DNA of 64,000 nt from Legionella bononiensis (GCF_016786215.1 NZ_JADOBG010000007.1:1-64000), one strand, 5' to 3'; numbered from the stretch's first letter, positions 8,389-17,971 are shown. A program made the numbers and translations. Notes: a model not told the origin generated them from the letters alone.

Positions 8389-10923
8389 ATGGAGTCAAAT
8401 AGTATGTCTGTTCCTGGTGGTTTATTGCGTGGACTCATTAGTTCGTTTAAAAATGTACGTTACAGTAGTAGTTCCGCAAGTGAGCGCACTATCTGGGAAT
8501 ATAGCCGACTTAGAAATTCCACAAATTACTTAAACAATATAGCACTTCCAAATAATGAAGCAGTGGAATTAAGAAGAACACCATCATGGATTATCCATTT
8601 TAATAATTTACTTTTTCGCTCACCATTAAAAGAATTGGTCTTTGCTTATCATCCTGAAGGTTATTTATCCTCTATAGTTTATCCACGTCCGCTCGTTTCA
8701 AGACAGGTATATACCCATTTTAAAGGTAAAGGACCTCATTTTATTTTTTTTGACCGGCGTGTTGATGCTAGTCCGCGATTGGGAATTACCAAAGATTTAA
8801 ATCATCCTGAGGAACAGGCGCAAGCAAGACGATTTATAGAAACTATTGATAGTCTGGCTCCATTTAGTGCATCGGAGCGGTCTCTATTTGAATTAATGCT
8901 CCATCCAACTCCAGAAAATCTGCAGAAAATAAATGAGCTTGAGTGTGATAAAACCAAAGACAGACCTTATTTTGGATCGCTCAATGCTTTGGCTTTTGGT
9001 GGTGCAATTCAACAGTATGACGATCGTTACGATCGTGTTGTTCCTGACTGCATTCCGGAAATACATCAAGCAATTCTTAACGTTGATGAAGTACGAGTAC
9101 GTCGTCTATTAGAGCACGATCCCCATCTGGCGAATTTTAAAGATCCGAAAGGGATGGCAGCACATGAACTAGCAGCTCATCTTGGTGTATTAAGTATTGA
9201 AAAACTCTGTTTTGAGGCTCGGCAACATGAAGGCGTGATGACGGGTAAGATGGATTTTAATCAACAGAAAAAATATGAGTTTATTTTAAATGTTGCGGAG
9301 CGTGATGGAATTTTACAATTACCGTGGATAGAACAAGTAAGACAGATCAGTTACTCCATGATTATTTGTATCCCCAGGAAGGTTCTTGATGATCCCATGG
9401 CTCACTTTCAAGCCTTGCGTGGACAGTATCTTACCGAAGTAGATCAGGCGCTGAAATACCCTCGGACAGTAATGCATCGGAGCTGTATTGAGGGTAATTT
9501 GGATTTAGTACAGACTGAGTTGCAGAAAAATCCGACTCTTCTAGAAAGTAAAGATCCTTTTGGATTTACTCCGTTATTATTAGCTATGGCTAATGGTCAT
9601 GTTGCCATTACAGAGTATTTAATAAGCCAGGGCGCTTCTTTGAAAAACTACTCCCATGATTATGGGAATGGTTCCTTATACTTCAGACCTATTGATAACG
9701 CTAAAACTCCTGAAATAATGGAAATGCTCCTTTATCGAGGTGTCTCACTAGAAGAGGTGAACAGTCGTTTGGCTGATGCAGTACGAATGAATGATTTTGC
9801 CATGGTGCGTATTATTTTGTTTTATCTGAAAACATTACCAGAAAATAAAGTAGGTCTTACACCTTTTGATCTGGCCGTCAAATGGGCCAAACCCGATGAC
9901 TTGAGAATATTGGAGTTCTTCTTAAAATATTGGACCTGGCATGTTCCTGATGGTCCTTATGATAAAGAACGATTTCCAGAAGTGCCTACTGATCCAGTGG
10001 TTACATCGGAAATGGAAGCCTTATTCACAGCCCATAACAAGCGTTTGGATGCCAGGGCGCAGCGTAAGCGAGTTGGGCAAACAGTTATCGCGAAACCGAC
10101 TTTCTCATTTGATAGTGCAGTGATTGAAACTCCGATTGTCCTGGAAGGGCAAAAGTATCGTTCATTCATAAAGCCGGCTCATTTATTAACTCAGGAAGAA
10201 TTGGCTGAGTTGATAAAAAAACCGGATATTTTCAAGTTTTTAGGCGGAGAACACGCCAGAAATCAGGCTGATTATTTCAGCGCCATGTTATTGCCGCAAC
10301 AAACGGATGCAGATCGTCAGTTCTATGTGGATATTTGGAAGTCAGAAGACAATGCAATAACGAATTTTTTTGCTTTTGATGTGGAACGCATTACCCATCC
10401 CAAATTCGGTGATTTAATTTTGTTTCATGGAAAGCTGGCCTGTAACTTTAGTCCAATTGGTATTGCTGATCTGAATTTTCATAGAATTTCGCTAAGTCTG
10501 GCTGAGAATAATCCTGAAGCAAAAGTTTTTGTATTTTTCAGAGCCATACCTCCAGGTTATGGAATGAGTTATGTTCCTCCGGGTATGACGTTCTATCCTA
10601 AAAATCATTTACCTGAAGATCTGGTAACCAGTATTTTTGCAACCAAGGGGATTAAAATCCAGCATCGGATAGTAGGTACTGATGTCAACGCAAAAACACT
10701 GCCTCCTTTTTTTCAGCTTCCTCAAGAATATCATCGCTATCTGACGGGTGGAGCCTCTGATAAAGCATTACCGGTATGCTATCGTCTAGGCAGTGATAAC
10801 GTTCATTTGGTCTATGCTAAATTGGCAAGTTATGGCTTTACTGATAATGAGGATTTTGCTCAGTGTTGGGACGAGTTGGAATCGCTGGAATTGACAGAGC
10901 ATCCACAGTGCCGCGTTCAATGA
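8389..10923 (+). CDS. Ankyrin-repeat protein, Dot/Icm effector candidate
   Basis: This 844-residue soluble protein contains ankyrin-type repeats: one around residues 218-270 (ILNVDEVRVRRLLEHDP, then KGMAAHELAAHLGV) and a clear pair around 360-415 (LESKDPFGFTPLLLAMANGH). Further degenerate repeats run to about 520. The C-terminal 300 residues form an unrecognised domain with FKFLGGEHARNQADYFSAML. The extreme C-terminus is acidic (CWDELESLELTEHP), resembling the E-block signal of Dot/Icm substrates. The start is uncertain: AGGGGG lies about 18 bases upstream of ATG 8389, and MSVPGG at 8404 is an alternative. The host target is unknown. Confidence 0.7.
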   Translation: MESNSMSVPGGLLRGLISSFKNVRYSSSSASERTIWEYSRLRNSTNYLNNIALPNNEAVELRRTPSWIIHFNNLLFRSPLKELVFAYHPEGYLSSIVYPRPLVSRQVYTHFKGKGPHFIFFDRRVDASPRLGITKDLNHPEEQAQARRFIETIDSLAPFSASERSLFELMLHPTPENLQKINELECDKTKDRPYFGSLNALAFGGAIQQYDDRYDRVVPDCIPEIHQAILNVDEVRVRRLLEHDPHLANFKDPKGMAAHELAAHLGVLSIEKLCFEARQHEGVMTGKMDFNQQKKYEFILNVAERDGILQLPWIEQVRQISYSMIICIPRKVLDDPMAHFQALRGQYLTEVDQALKYPRTVMHRSCIEGNLDLVQTELQKNPTLLESKDPFGFTPLLLAMANGHVAITEYLISQGASLKNYSHDYGNGSLYFRPIDNAKTPEIMEMLLYRGVSLEEVNSRLADAVRMNDFAMVRIILFYLKTLPENKVGLTPFDLAVKWAKPDDLRILEFFLKYWTWHVPDGPYDKERFPEVPTDPVVTSEMEALFTAHNKRLDARAQRKRVGQTVIAKPTFSFDSAVIETPIVLEGQKYRSFIKPAHLLTQEELAELIKKPDIFKFLGGEHARNQADYFSAMLLPQQTDADRQFYVDIWKSEDNAITNFFAFDVERITHPKFGDLILFHGKLACNFSPIGIADLNFHRISLSLAENNPEAKVFVFFRAIPPGYGMSYVPPGMTFYPKNHLPEDLVTSIFATKGIKIQHRIVGTDVNAKTLPPFFQLPQEYHRYLTGGASDKALPVCYRLGSDNVHLVYAKLASYGFTDNEDFAQCWDELESLELTEHPQCRVQ

Positions 10924-10963
10924 TCCAATTACAATGTGCCAGGTATCATGATTAATATCTGGA

Positions 10964-12412
10964 TTAGATGATTTCAAAACAATACCAAAAAGGAATGGAC
11001 GACAACAAAATGCCTAGTTTCAGAAGTGCTAAACACGAATTAAAGCGTAAAAGAGATTTAAGCTGGAAATTTTTTTTCTTGTTGAGTAACTCTTCAAAGC
11101 AAAGAAAATAATTGGATTGATAGGGAAATACCCAGGCTTCAGTAGCCATCAGGATAATAAAGGCAACAAGCCAACTGTTAATCCCTGCTTTTTGAGTAAC
11201 TGGCACGATCACGGTAAACAACAAGGCAGGAGCAGTCATTGTTCCCAGTATTAAACCGCACAACCAGCTTATCAAATAAATACTGACGATGATTAGAACG
11301 ATGTTGCCATCAGCAAAATCCGTGATCCAGCCCAATTTATTGCCGAGCCATAAATCAATACCGATATTTTGAATGTAGCGCATAATCCCAATGATCGCTC
11401 CGAGGTAGAATAAAAAAGACCAGTTAATCCCTGTTTTAAACTCATGAATTTCTATAGCACCAGTAAGGAAAAGAACAAAGAAAACAGCACTACAGATCAA
11501 AAAGCCAGGAATGTGATGCCATGATGTTAAAAAGAGTCCGATGAGTAAGGTGCATATTCCAATAATTGCCGCCCATTCTTCGATAGTGATTTTACCTAAA
11601 GAGATTAATTCTTTTTTGAGTCTGAATTTATTGATACTTACTGAGTGATTCATTTTAAAAAATCGGGATTGAACGATAAAATATAATCCAGTTAATAATG
11701 CTCCGGGAAAAGATGCAGCAAAAAACCAATCAAACCAACTAAAGTCCCTCATATGATGCTGGGAAAGCATGGCATAGAGTACTGAATTGCTTGATTTTCC
11801 AGTAAGAAAAATTGTTGATAATAAAATACACCCATTAAATCCGGCACAAGCTAATGCATTCGCAGAAGTACTCCGCGGATTAATTTTGCTGCTGGTCACC
11901 AGATCATCGAGTAAGGGCGCCATGAGAGTAACCCGAGCGCTTTGAACACTGATAACAGGGGTCATTAGTGCTCCAATGGCAAAAAGTGTTTTTTGTAACA
12001 GAGATTGGCTGGGGGGCAGACGGTACAGCAAAAATAAGGAAAATCTATAAAATAATTGAGATTTGATTAACACACAGCTTATACCGAATAAACTTAGAGT
12101 TAGAAAAAAACTATCAGACATAAAACCAGAAAGAATAATATGTTGCGGGTTAAAATTAAAAAATAATGTTGATAAAATAATAAAAACAGCTGGGATACTT
12201 TCGGGAACAAGACGAAAAACCCACATCCCCAACGCTGCAGAAAAAATGACTATAAAATGAGCGAAGGTGGCATTTAACAAAGTATTTTGAACTAGTATCT
12301 GCATAACAAGAGTGCAGATGATCGTGGTGATCCATCCAAAAATGGTGCGAAAAACCGCCTTGTCATTGACGTATGACAGCAATTGCATTCGTTGAATTTG
12401 TTTAGAATACAT
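10964..12412 (-). CDS. DASS/SLC13-type anion transporter
   Basis: This 482-residue inner-membrane protein has about 11-12 hydrophobic helices. The pattern fits the divalent anion:sodium symporter family: a re-entrant region with ISVQSARVTLMAPLLDDL after the first helices, and a second pseudo-repeat ending with TMTAPALLFTVIVPV and ATEAWVFPYQSNY. Family members carry sulfate, dicarboxylates or citrate. The residues seen do not fix the substrate. The gene converges with the ankyrin gene, with only 40 bases between their stops. The start lacks a strong ribosome binding site, and Met9 is a possible alternative. Confidence 0.8.
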   Translation of the reverse strand: MYSKQIQRMQLLSYVNDKAVFRTIFGWITTIICTLVMQILVQNTLLNATFAHFIVIFSAALGMWVFRLVPESIPAVFIILSTLFFNFNPQHIILSGFMSDSFFLTLSLFGISCVLIKSQLFYRFSLFLLYRLPPSQSLLQKTLFAIGALMTPVISVQSARVTLMAPLLDDLVTSSKINPRSTSANALACAGFNGCILLSTIFLTGKSSNSVLYAMLSQHHMRDFSWFDWFFAASFPGALLTGLYFIVQSRFFKMNHSVSINKFRLKKELISLGKITIEEWAAIIGICTLLIGLFLTSWHHIPGFLICSAVFFVLFLTGAIEIHEFKTGINWSFLFYLGAIIGIMRYIQNIGIDLWLGNKLGWITDFADGNIVLIIVSIYLISWLCGLILGTMTAPALLFTVIVPVTQKAGINSWLVAFIILMATEAWVFPYQSNYFLCFEELLNKKKNFQLKSLLRFNSCLALLKLGILLSSIPFWYCFEII

Positions 12413-12614
12413 CCTGATGTTCCATAATTAAACCATTGAAGAGAGCGGCGATTATTCTCTAAAGGAACTTATCTGTCATGTCAGTAAAATTACCTATTTT
12501 GCAATGGTGATATGAATTCATTAGGCTCTTCATCTTATTAATGCACGAGTTCAAGGCTTGGCAAACACACTATAGCTGTGAAGATAAGGAATTGGTGTAC
12601 CTTCTCAATAACTA

Positions 12615-12722
12615 CGTAAAGTTCGTCATCCTGAACCTTGTGAAGGATCTTCGAAAGCAGGTACTATGCCTGTTTCAGGAGATCTCTCACTGCGCTCAGG
12701 TTGTCGTTTATCGAAATGATTG
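12615..12722. repeat. Dispersed palindromic repeat (cgtcatcctgaa type)
   Basis: The stretch holds cgtcatcctgaac, gaaggatct, caggtactatgcctg and caggagatctctcactgcg. These are pieces of the same hairpin family found three times at 30075-30370 and in degenerate form at 34399-34450 and 36488-36524. An open frame across it is not coding. The rest of the gap from 12413 to 12750 shows nothing recognisable. Confidence 0.6.
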
Positions 12723-12750
12723 AGCAGTATCTTTGATCATTATATTTAGC

Positions 12751-13329
12751 TTAGGCATCCATGGCACGAAAACAATCAACAGTATGATCGTTAACCAGAC
12801 CAACAGCCTGCATATAGGCGTACATAATAGTTGAGCCTACAAAGGTCATTCCTCTTTTTTTGAGATCTTTGGATAAGGCATCAGACTCAGCCGTGTTGGC
12901 TGGGATATCCTGTAGACTTTTTGGGCGATTGATTTTAGGTGAGCCATCAACGAAGCGCCATATATAAGCGTCAAAGGAACCGAACTCTTGTTGAATTGCT
13001 AAAAATACACGAGCATTTTTTCGCGTTGAGTAGATCTTAAGACGGTTGCGGATAATTTGGGGATTGGTTAATTGAATCTCCAGTTCTTCATCCGTCATTT
13101 GAGCAACATGGCCTGGATTGAATTGTTTAAATGCTTCTCGATAACCTTCACGTCTTTTTAATATGGTTTCCCAGTTCAGGCCAGCTTGTGCTCCTTCAAG
13201 AAGAATCATTTCAAAATGCTTTTGATCATCATGTACTGGAACACCCCATTCGGTATCATGATAGTGTTCATAATGAGGTTTGTTGAGTCCTACCCAGCCA
13301 CAACGGTTTATTGGGGTTGTTTTGTTCAT
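12751..13329 (-). CDS. tag: DNA-3-methyladenine glycosylase I
   Basis: This is the base-excision repair enzyme that removes 3-methyladenine from DNA. The start is set at 13329 (MNKTTPINRCGWVG), preceded by AAGGG four bases upstream, giving 192 residues, close to the usual Tag length. The frame stays open to 13380 without a better site. The zinc-site residues are present: Cys in RCGWVG, His in YHDTEWG, and the distal His/Cys in NDHTVDCFRA. The catalytic-region Glu lies in LLEGAQAGLNWETILKRR. The gene stands alone and is divergent from the MscS gene. Confidence 0.93.
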   Translation of the reverse strand: MNKTTPINRCGWVGLNKPHYEHYHDTEWGVPVHDDQKHFEMILLEGAQAGLNWETILKRREGYREAFKQFNPGHVAQMTDEELEIQLTNPQIIRNRLKIYSTRKNARVFLAIQQEFGSFDAYIWRFVDGSPKINRPKSLQDIPANTAESDALSKDLKKRGMTFVGSTIMYAYMQAVGLVNDHTVDCFRAMDA

Positions 13330-13477
13330 AGAGCCCTTATTAATCGTAAAAAAATCAAAGTGCACTTCGTGTGACTTCAATGTCTATATAATTAAGACAA
13401 TTATAATGTAACGATATGGTTTTAAAATAAAATCCTGTCATAATTATAATCAACAAATGGGATGAGGTCGATTATTC

Positions 13478-14290
13478 GTGGAACAATGGATACATAAAAG
13501 TTATTTAAGCTATTTCGTCCATCCAGACAAGATGGTCAATATTGTCTTTGCATTATGTTTATTTGTTATTGGCTATTTTTTTGCAAAACGATTAGGCATA
13601 TTAGCTGAACGAGCATTAATTAAGCGGTTTTCCCGTCATCAGACCATGCTCATCAGAAGGGTGGTCTTTTATGCTGTTTTCACCATTTTTGCAGTGACGA
13701 GTTTACAACATATTGGATTCAAGCTTAGTGTATTACTGGGGGCCGCTGGTGTTTTTACCGTTGCTATCAGTTTTGCTTCTCAAACAGCAGCTTCGAATTT
13801 AATCAGTGGTATATTTTTATTATTTGAACATCCTTTTAAAGTGGGCGATACCGTTGAGGTAAAGGGGATAACAGGCGTTGTGGATTCAATAGATTTACTT
13901 TCTACGAAACTGAAAACATCGGATAATAAATTAGTCAGAATACCTAATGAAGCAATGATAAAATCCGAGATTACCAATCTGAGTTATTTCTCAACTCGAC
14001 GTCTTGATATTATCGTAGCGGTTGCTTATGACTGCGATATTAGTCTGGTCAAATCAATGTTAATGGATATAGCGCAACACTGTGAACAGGTATTAAAAGA
14101 TCCGGAACCTGTTGTTAGTATTAATAACTTTGCCAATTCAGCTGTAGAACTCAAGTTTATGGTATGGGTCAGTACGACTGAATTATCAGTAACACGGAAT
14201 GTTTTGCAGGAACGTATCAAACAGCACTTTGATCGCGCAGGAATCGAAACGCCCGTACCTCAATATATGGTACAGAGAGTATTGTCTTAA
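13478..14290 (+). CDS. MscS-family mechanosensitive channel
   Basis: The gene starts with GTG at 13478, preceded by GATGAGG about 10 bases upstream. The 270-residue product has three N-terminal membrane helices (about 17-37, 60-80 and 82-112). The pore helix and beta-domain junction follow (LLGAAGVFTVAISFASQTA, then HPFKVGDTVEVKGITG, about 122-140). A C-terminal cytoplasmic domain completes the MscS fold. The size is near that of E. coli MscS. The channel releases osmolytes on hypo-osmotic shock. It is a single-gene unit followed by a repeat-rich gap. Confidence 0.92.
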   Translation: MEQWIHKSYLSYFVHPDKMVNIVFALCLFVIGYFFAKRLGILAERALIKRFSRHQTMLIRRVVFYAVFTIFAVTSLQHIGFKLSVLLGAAGVFTVAISFASQTAASNLISGIFLLFEHPFKVGDTVEVKGITGVVDSIDLLSTKLKTSDNKLVRIPNEAMIKSEITNLSYFSTRRLDIIVAVAYDCDISLVKSMLMDIAQHCEQVLKDPEPVVSINNFANSAVELKFMVWVSTTELSVTRNVLQERIKQHFDRAGIETPVPQYMVQRVLS

Positions 14291-14394
14291 GCTCAAACGA
14301 TCTCCTGATACGAGCATTGTGACTGCGTCTGGAGATGCTTCTTTGCGTTAAGGATGATGAACTTCCCAGGGAATACCATCATGCCTCAGTGGGT

Positions 14395-14576
14395 GTAGCC
14401 TGTATTAGACGAAGTCGTAATACAGGATCAACCTCTTCAACAATCGCAAGATCATATAAGTTTGGTACAGTTAATGTACTCTATATCGTGGTTACACGTA
14501 GAACGATTGCTGATTATTGGGGAGCATGGCTTTGTCCAAACTACCCTGTATTACGACTTCGTCTAATACAGGCTAC
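14395..14576. repeat. Paired palindromes forming an inverted repeat
   Basis: The arm 14395-14426 (gtagcctgtattagacgaag and onward) is repeated as its reverse complement at 14545-14576. Each arm is itself a hairpin with stem cctgtatta/taatacagg. Outside the arms, cttctttgcgtt-aggatgatgaac occurs as a direct repeat near 14340 and 14600, bracketing the unit. A diverged, shorter copy of the arm pair is at 27006-27088. The whole 14291-14678 gap is occupied by this repeat and no gene is supported. Confidence 0.75.
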
Positions 14577-14678
14577 CTTTACTTTGTTTGAAGACGCTTC
14601 TTTGCGTTCAGGATGATGAACGTTCAGGGGGTATTGAACAGTGACGCACTCAATCAGTTTCTATTGATGGTCTATGCA

Positions 14679-15599
14679 TTACGGTTGTAAACGATGTTCT
14701 GAAGATGGATCATCATTCTGTTTCATGGGAGCATGAGTTATTATGTAGTCTAAACTTCCATGACGGCTGACCAGATCCCCTAATCGTCCTTCTTTCAGCG
14801 CTTTTATCTCAGCTGCATTTAATGGTTCGGGTTTAGGTTGATCGGGATCAAGAATTTGTTCCAGTTTTGATGCCGCGCTTATTTTTATTTCCCGATTTTT
14901 GGTATTGAAATGATCGGTCCCAAACAGACTATCCTGGATAAAATACAGTACAGAGATAATTCCTAAAAAATTATAATGAAATTCCCATTCATTTTTTCTG
15001 ATATTTTTATATTCCGCCAACTCATGACTTAGGGTAGATGTCCTGGGTTTTGCATGACGACTCGGTTCATGCGGTGTCAGTACAACAGATGCATGAGTAT
15101 TGTTGTATTTAATATTTTGTCCAGGTTTATTCAAAACAGCAAGAGTCGATTCGCATGGGAAATAACCTTGGTTTGAGATGAGATCAAAAATCTGGGCGCA
15201 TCTTTTTTCAAGAACCGCATAATCATTTTGTGTTCGGTGGTTTGCGGTACTCAGAAAAGCTGCTGCTGCTTGAAACAGAGTTAAGCTGGAGACCAGTTTA
15301 CGAGCATCAACAGAGCCACCCATAAGTGTTTCAACGGGAATCGTTTGTAATTTCTTCTCAACAAGTTTAACGAGTTCATCGTAACGTTTAAAAAGTACGG
15401 GATCTCTTAAATAATCACAGGCTTCTTTAAAATCGGTAATACCATAAAGTTTGGCTTGCGAGCTATATCCCAGAGATTGGTGTTGTGGAAAAATATACCA
15501 AATCCAATGGTTGATTTTTCTTCCATTTTGAATTTCCGAATGTGCTTGGTTATAACCTGGCTGTCCTTTTTGGGCTTCATGAAATCGTTTCAGGCTCAT
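14679..15599 (-). CDS. DUF1810 protein with C-terminal extension
   Basis: Residues 1-145 of this 306-residue protein match the DUF1810 pattern: RFHEAQKGQPGYNQAHSEI, then INHWIWYIFPQHQSLGYSSQ, YGITDFKEACDYLRDPVL and the TLFQAAA region. Stand-alone family members are about 140 residues. The second half (about 150-306) has no recognised domain, is helical and charged, and holds a short hydrophobic patch near 215-225. The family's biochemical function is not established to my knowledge. The extension and the accessory neighbourhood make a translocated effector possible but unproven. Confidence 0.7.
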   Translation of the reverse strand: MSLKRFHEAQKGQPGYNQAHSEIQNGRKINHWIWYIFPQHQSLGYSSQAKLYGITDFKEACDYLRDPVLFKRYDELVKLVEKKLQTIPVETLMGGSVDARKLVSSLTLFQAAAAFLSTANHRTQNDYAVLEKRCAQIFDLISNQGYFPCESTLAVLNKPGQNIKYNNTHASVVLTPHEPSRHAKPRTSTLSHELAEYKNIRKNEWEFHYNFLGIISVLYFIQDSLFGTDHFNTKNREIKISAASKLEQILDPDQPKPEPLNAAEIKALKEGRLGDLVSRHGSLDYIITHAPMKQNDDPSSEHRLQP

Positions 15600-15676
15600 A
15601 GATACTCTCTTTCGATAAACACATCTTATGTATTATAAATGGACAGCGACTTTTTGTCATATACAGTATAGGATCG

Positions 15677-17095
15677 CTATGGAGTCATATTTTCATTAAC
15701 TAGGGGAACACCATCTACCTGATGACTGTCTTCAGGATGCTTAGCGGAGTCATCTTTTTTAGATCCAAAGAACGTAAGCTGTTCATTTGGTTTGAGGGAG
15801 CTCGTTTCTGCCGGTTCTTTTTCAGTTTCGATGGTATTTTTCTGTTCCAGTAAATCCTGCATGTACTTGGAGTGACTTGAATCTACTATTGAAGCAGAAT
15901 GATTCTTATAACGAGTGTGTTCATAGGCATAGAGGGATTCTTCCAGAATGGTAACTTTTTGATGTTCTTCTTTTTTTGCTAGATAGTTTCGTTCTGTCTG
16001 CTGCGTTATTTTTTCAGCGATCCATTTCACTAAACCGACAACAGCCAGGCTTATGCCAATACCAAGCATTACTGGAACCAGAGTTGGAGGAGCTACCACG
16101 ACTCCTACGCCCACGAGTAGCCCGAGAATAGAAACAATAGCAGCGGCAGCTGATAATGCGAAGTTGCTAAAGGATAAGCCAAGCTTGTCGGTTGCCATCT
16201 CATTTTCAAATAAAAGTTCATTGATTGGTTTAGTAATATAAGCAATGTCTTCTTCTGTAGTTAAAATCGCTTTTTGAATTTTCTGGATTTCGTCAAGAAT
16301 CTCGTTGTGTCCTTCCAGTTTGGTTTCTTCAGTAATTAATGACAATTTTTCAGTCAGTTCTTGCAATTGTTCCTTATGAATTTTATACAATTCTGAAAGC
16401 TGAGACGCTGTACTCTCTGGATTTTCTCCAATGACTATTCCCTTTTTATTGAGAACCCCATTGATGAAACCTAGTTCATCTTCTATTTTTCTTTTTTTAT
16501 CCTTGCTCAATCCATTTCCCGCAAGAGCATGTTTAAGCTCCACAGCGCGAATTTCTAATTGATCATTGTATTTATCATCTTCAGGATATCTGCGCTCTTC
16601 TATCAGAGTCATGAATTCGTTACGTTCATTATAACGTTTTGATTTTTGAAATTTATCAATGACTCTGTAGGTAAAATAATAACCCTCCAGAAGGGTTAAG
16701 ACAGAGGAAAGCACGGTTCCAAATATCAGGGTCGCTACACTCCCAAGAAGAAACGCAGTAAGGGCGATGCCGCCGACCACAGCAAGTAGTAAGCCACTGA
16801 TCGCTTTTTGAGCGAGTGTAATTTTTGGATCAGAAATGAAAGAAATTGCTTGTGGAATTGCCGCGATGCCTTGAAATATACCGCCAATAATAGGTATCGA
16901 TTGAAACGAGCTTAGAAATGAAGCAATCACATTAAATACATTACTGATCCCTGTGGTAATTATGGTCGCAAAGCGGCTGCCTTCGTAGACCTTTTCCATA
17001 AGTGATTTTCTTTCTAAAAGCAGAGCAAGAATATTATTTTTCAATCTCTGCATTTTTTCTGATAACCTGGATTGCTGTTTTAAATCTTTGGCCAT
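15677..17095 (-). CDS. Coiled-coil protein with membrane hairpins, effector candidate
   Basis: No family was recognised for this 472-residue protein. After a charged N-terminus, residues about 45-145 contain two long Gly/Ala/Ile-rich hydrophobic stretches (around SIPIIGGIFQGIAAIPQAI and LLLAVVGGIALTAFLLGSVA). Residues 165-295 are strongly charged and helical, consistent with coiled coil. Another hydrophobic block lies at about 305-360 (AAAAIVSILGLLVGVGVVVA), and the last 100 residues are polar and disordered-looking. A soluble centre between paired membrane hairpins is common in Legionella proteins that insert into host membranes. That role is inference. The ATG lacks a strong ribosome binding site. 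Confidence 0.65.
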   Translation of the reverse strand: MAKDLKQQSRLSEKMQRLKNNILALLLERKSLMEKVYEGSRFATIITTGISNVFNVIASFLSSFQSIPIIGGIFQGIAAIPQAISFISDPKITLAQKAISGLLLAVVGGIALTAFLLGSVATLIFGTVLSSVLTLLEGYYFTYRVIDKFQKSKRYNERNEFMTLIEERRYPEDDKYNDQLEIRAVELKHALAGNGLSKDKKRKIEDELGFINGVLNKKGIVIGENPESTASQLSELYKIHKEQLQELTEKLSLITEETKLEGHNEILDEIQKIQKAILTTEEDIAYITKPINELLFENEMATDKLGLSFSNFALSAAAAIVSILGLLVGVGVVVAPPTLVPVMLGIGISLAVVGLVKWIAEKITQQTERNYLAKKEEHQKVTILEESLYAYEHTRYKNHSASIVDSSHSKYMQDLLEQKNTIETEKEPAETSSLKPNEQLTFFGSKKDDSAKHPEDSHQVDGVPLVNENMTP

Positions 17096-17302
17096 AAAAA
17101 ATATTCTTGTGTTAATGAATTAATCATAAGCTCTATTTTACTACATTATTTGCTTAAATAAATCTTTTTTTTCTATTTTTAAACAAATAGGTGGTCTTTT
17201 TATAAAAATAGCATCAATTTAAGAGTATTGAATAGTTTATAAAGGAGTATCAATATGAGTATTTGGAATCATTCAATCTTTTTAAGATAAGGACAGCAAC
17301 GG

Positions 17303-17971
17303 TTGTTTCATTTTATCTTTCGTATAGTATTCATCATATGTGGAGTTATGTTGGGATTAACATCAATTATGGCTATGGACATTGTTACAATCGAGCAAGC
17401 AGAGCATTATCAGGTACTAAAATCTAAAGCAGCAACGGTTCAATTTCCGTTAAGTGAGGATGACGCCAAGTTGATCCACGCCATGAAAATCAAATTAAAG
17501 GCTCTGGGTGGTGTTGGTTTAGCTGCGCCACAAGTGAATCATGCGAAGCAGATAATAGCCCTTTATATACCTGAGGAAGCAGGCCTTTTACGTGAAAATG
17601 TGCAGGTTTATCCAATGCATATTATGATTAACCCCTCTTATGAACCCACATCTGACGTCACTGTAATCTATGATTTTGAAGGGTGTTATTCAGTTTCCAG
17701 TAAAGCTGGAAAAGTACCGAGATATAAACACATTAAACTGACTTATTTTGATGAAACGGGACAACAACACCAACGGATTGAAAGCGATTTTTATGCTCGC
17801 GTTTTGCAACATGAAATCGATCATTTAAATGGAATTTTAATAATTGATCGATTGACTCCTGATTGTGTGCAGGGCACTGTACAGGAAATGATGACCTTGC
17901 GGCGCTCGGAATTATCAGAAGAAAAGAAAAAATTATTTGATGAAGTGATGGCAAGAAAATTAAAAAATTAA
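17303..17971 (+). CDS. def: Peptide deformylase with N-terminal signal-like segment
   Basis: All three deformylase motifs are present: GGVGLAAPQ (motif 1), EGCYS (motif 2, with Tyr in place of the usual Leu) and HEIDHLNG (motif 3). These supply the Cys and two His metal ligands and the catalytic Glu. The TTG start at 17303 has AAGGA nine bases upstream and gives 222 residues. The first 25 residues (MFHFIFRIVFIICGVMLGLT) look like a signal peptide or anchor, which cytoplasmic deformylases lack. An ATG at 17348 would remove most of it but has no clear binding site. The gene stands alone, not next to fmt. It may be a secreted or membrane-anchored paralog. Confidence 0.85.
   Translation: MFHFIFRIVFIICGVMLGLTSIMAMDIVTIEQAEHYQVLKSKAATVQFPLSEDDAKLIHAMKIKLKALGGVGLAAPQVNHAKQIIALYIPEEAGLLRENVQVYPMHIMINPSYEPTSDVTVIYDFEGCYSVSSKAGKVPRYKHIKLTYFDETGQQHQRIESDFYARVLQHEIDHLNGILIIDRLTPDCVQGTVQEMMTLRRSELSEEKKKLFDEVMARKLKN

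Noticed and set aside
12541-12723. 60-codon open frame on the plus strand
   Set aside because: Its second half is the dispersed hairpin repeat; no binding site.
14335-14616. 93-codon open frame on the plus strand
   Set aside because: It is composed of the paired palindromes and flanking direct repeats; not protein-like.
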